NCBI RefSeq assembly: GCF_033807715.1
Contig: NC_084606.1
Location: 35,964,398-36,028,397, forward strand
Reading direction: 5' to 3'
From: Cololabis saira
Lineage: Eukaryota; Chordata; Actinopteri; Beloniformes; Belonidae
Length of the DNA stretch: 64,000 nt
Shown here piece by piece: positions 61,665 through 64,000 of this stretch. Both the position numbers and the translations under genes were made by a program. The stretch's first letter is position 1. The number at the start of each line of letters is the position of its first letter. Below the pieces are notes generated by a model. The model was not told the origin of the DNA. It saw nothing but the letters and a program-made list of their open reading frames with translations, and searched no databases.

Positions 61665-62873
61665 TAGGGCTGCAACGATTCGTCGACGTTGTCGACAAAA
61701 ATCGATAATCAAAATTGTCGACAATGAATTCCATTGTCGACAATTGTCGCCAGACGTGTTTGTTCAATGGAGTGAGGCGTCTCACTTCAATACGTTCTCT
61801 GCCGAGAGTCGCGCATGCGCGATAGCGTCTCTGCCGAGCGGTAGCGGGTAAACAATAATGACGGCGTCCCGTCCTGTAGCTGCTGCGCGTAACAAAACTT
61901 CTAAAGTTTGGGAGCCTTTTAGCCTCGATACGGTAAATAAAAAGATGACTTGCTAAGCAACGTTTGCAAAGCCAACCTGCTTATCACGGGAGCACGTTGG
62001 TAATGCACGAGCATTTGAAGAGAAAGCACGTCAGGTCTGGGTGACGGGTTTCAACAAATGATACACCAGTTCAACCCAGACCACGTCCTGCCATCCAGAA
62101 CCCATTTCACCCACTTGATAGAGAAAAAATATGAGACGTTTTATTTTATTTGTTATATAACACATTGGCCTGTTCTTAAAAAATGAAAAATAATGGACAG
62201 AGGTTTATTTATTCATGGATTTATGTCTGACATTTTATTTACTTTTTGTATGAACAGCGGCAAAGTTGAATAAAATATCTACAGGACTGTCTCAGAAAAT
62301 TAGAATATTGTGATAAAGTTCTTTATTTTCTGTAATGCAATTTAAAAAAAAAATAAATAAAAAAATGTCATACATTCTGGATTCATTACAAATCAACTGA
62401 AATATTGCAAGCCTTTTATTATTTTAATATTGCTGATTATGGCTTACAGCATAAGATGAAGATTCCGAGAATATTCTAATTTTTTGAGATAGGATATTTG
62501 AGTTTTCTTAAGCTGTAAACCATGATCAGCAATATTAAAATAATAAAAGGCTTGCAATATTTCAATTGATTTGTAATGAATCCAGAATCTATGACATTTT
62601 TGCATTACAGAAAATAAAGGACTTTATTACAATATTCAAATTTTCTGAGACAGTCCTGTATTTTTCATTGAAGTTCCCATCTTTCTCGTGTTTATTATCA
62701 TTTGCCACATAATTAAAGCGACATACTAAATGTAGCACGGTGAAGCAGCTGCAGCTCCTCCACCCTGCCACACTAAATTTAAGAAAAAATTACTAATTAT
62801 CCCATTAGTCGACTAATCGTTTCAATAGTCGGTGACTAGTCGACTATTAAAATAGTCGTTAGTTGCAGCCCTA
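61665..62873 (+). mobile_element. hAT element with ZBED remnant, TAGGGCTGCAACGATTCG ends
   Basis: TAGGGCTGCAACGATTCG to …GTTAGTTGCAGCCCTA, with CACTTAAA duplicated exactly (61657-61664, 62874-62881). 61858-61950 encodes MTASRPVAAARNKTSKVWEP, FSLDTVNKKMTC then a stop, a BED finger cut short. A TA MITE (62282-62658) is nested inside. Confidence 0.9.
62282..62658. mobile_element. TA-flanked palindromic MITE, CAGGACTGTCTCAG family (copy 3)
   Basis: CAGGACTGTCTCAG to CTGAGACAGTCCTG, with TA at 62280-62281 and 62659-62660. It is the innermost of three nested elements. Confidence 0.87.
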
Positions 62874-63207
62874 CACTTAAAACAAGAGTCATTATCAGAA
62901 AAATAACTTATTTGACAATTTTCACCTGTTTCAAGTAAATTTTCACTTGAAATAAGTAGAAAGATTTATCTTCTCATTACAAGCAAAAAGATCTTGTTCC
63001 ACTGGCAGATTTTTCTACTTATTTTAAGTGAAAATCTACTTGAAACAGGTGAAAATAGTTTTTTCCAGTGATGAGTCTTGTTTTAAGTGTAATGAGATTT
63101 TTTTTGACTAAAAATGAGCCATTGTAACTAGAAATAAGACAAATATTCTTGTTAAGATTTAGAATTTTTGCAGTGTAGATTGTCTGATGGGTGAGGTAGC
63201 CCAGACT

Positions 63208-63780
63208 AGGGGTGGGTATTGGGAAGGACCTCACGATACGATACGCATCACGATACTTCAGCCACGATACGATACACATTGCGATATCCCGATTATGCGA
63301 TATCCCGATTATTATATTCTACATAGTTCACCGAAAAATTTAAAAATGCATTACACATCTTAAAGTCCAAGTTGTATATATGTACATCAGATGATAGTGA
63401 TGGATCTTAAAATCCGAGTTGCACGTTCATCAGATTATAGTGACAATTCATGGGACAAACTGAGTCAAAACAATGTTTTATTATAACTATACAAGCTAAA
63501 GTTACAACATATTTGTATATGTTTTTCATATTATTTTTACATCATATGAAATTAACATTACATTTAGTATGAGGTTGCTTTAATTATGTGGCAAATGATA
63601 ATAAACACAAGAAAGATGGGTACTAAAACCAAGGACAGGCACAGTGATCAGTCAGTATAGATATAAATCCATAAATAAATAAACCTCTGTCCATTATTTT
63701 TCATTTTTTAAAGACAGGCAATTGTGTTATATAAAAAATTAATTATAAAATGAAATAAAACGTGAAATAAAACCTGAGCT
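63208..63780. repeat. hAT-like remnant, TAGGGGTGGGTATTGG start
   Basis: TAGGGGTGGGTATTGG followed by ACGATACGATACGC words. Later parts (ACCAAGGACAGGCACAGTG) recur at 60565. The right terminus was not found. Confidence 0.5.
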
Positions 63781-63837
63781 CAGTACAGGGCCCTCCCAGG
63801 GTTGGTAGAGAGTGGCAATGCCCAGGACTGTCACTTA

Positions 63838-64000
63838 TGGCACTTTTCCACTAGTATCGGCTCAGCCCGGCGCGGCTTTACACGGCTCCACACGTGTGTT
63901 TTCGCACTGCTAGGGGAGAAGCGGGCAGGTTGTGGTGAAGCTGCTGTGACGTACTCGATTGCGCAACCGCTTTGTTCATGTCGGCGCTGATGAGAAATCA
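63838..64000 (+). mobile_element. Harbinger-like MITE, TGGCGCTTTTCCACTAG family, runs off the window
   Basis: TTA (63835-63837) precedes TGGCACTTTTCCACTAG. The sequence to 64000 matches the complement of copy 1's right part (CTGTGACGTACTCGATTGCG). Confidence 0.7.

Larger units (their letters stand above)
61573..63175. mobile_element. CACTGC-family palindromic MITE split by a hAT element
   Basis: Left CGCTGCAAAAACTC, right …AATTTTTGCAGTG, with TA at 61571-61572 and 63176-63177. After removing the nested hAT the length is about 390 bp. Confidence 0.8.

Overview
The window is a piece of a teleost fish genome (probably a spiny-rayed fish; the species cannot be named from the sequence). Nine exons of one vertebrate-type gene lie on the minus strand, separated by introns of 77 bp to 12.5 kb. 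Almost everything else is transposon, satellite or microsatellite DNA. No bacterial features and no complete single-exon host gene were seen.

Host gene: the nine exons (40640 down to 1211) join in frame into about 326 residues. They match the middle of cGMP-specific phosphodiesterase 5A: the second half of GAF-B, the linker, and the first half of the catalytic domain with its HNWRH and HDLDH metal-binding motifs. Every intron is GT-AG and every phase fits, so the gene looks functional. The 5' end lies beyond 64000 (the intron upstream of the first visible exon exceeds 23 kb). The 3' end of the catalytic domain lies before base 1.

Mobile DNA: the best-preserved element is a 5.1-kb Ty3/Gypsy chromovirus (7329-12428). 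It has 398-bp LTRs that differ at one base, a GTATG target duplication, intact gag and pol, and signs of sushi/Tf1-type self-priming. Around it are hAT elements with 8-bp target duplications (nine placed exactly), PIF/Harbinger-like elements with 3-bp duplications (six), TA-flanked palindromic MITEs, and decayed LINEs. Two TTAA-flanked piggyBac-like MITEs have interiors made only of TTCC-type polypyrimidine. Many elements are nested, so their relative ages can be read.

Satellites: there is a 3.5-kb TTTC/TTCC higher-order array inside a hAT-like element (19391-22856), an 11/33-bp GC-rich minisatellite (26530-27540), a G-tract minisatellite (48660-50020), a 20-bp array (51157-52115), (AC)66 directly upstream of a PDE5A splice acceptor, and two long (TA)n tracts. 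Very long ORFs in these arrays are artefacts of stop-free repeats.

The most unusual points are the MITE family that carries polypyrimidine DNA and shares a core motif with the giant array, the fold-back elements whose arms are themselves tandem repeats, the TG tract in place of a polypyrimidine tract at one acceptor, and the young self-priming chromovirus in antisense orientation in a PDE5A intron. A 500-base assembly gap lies at 59672-60171.
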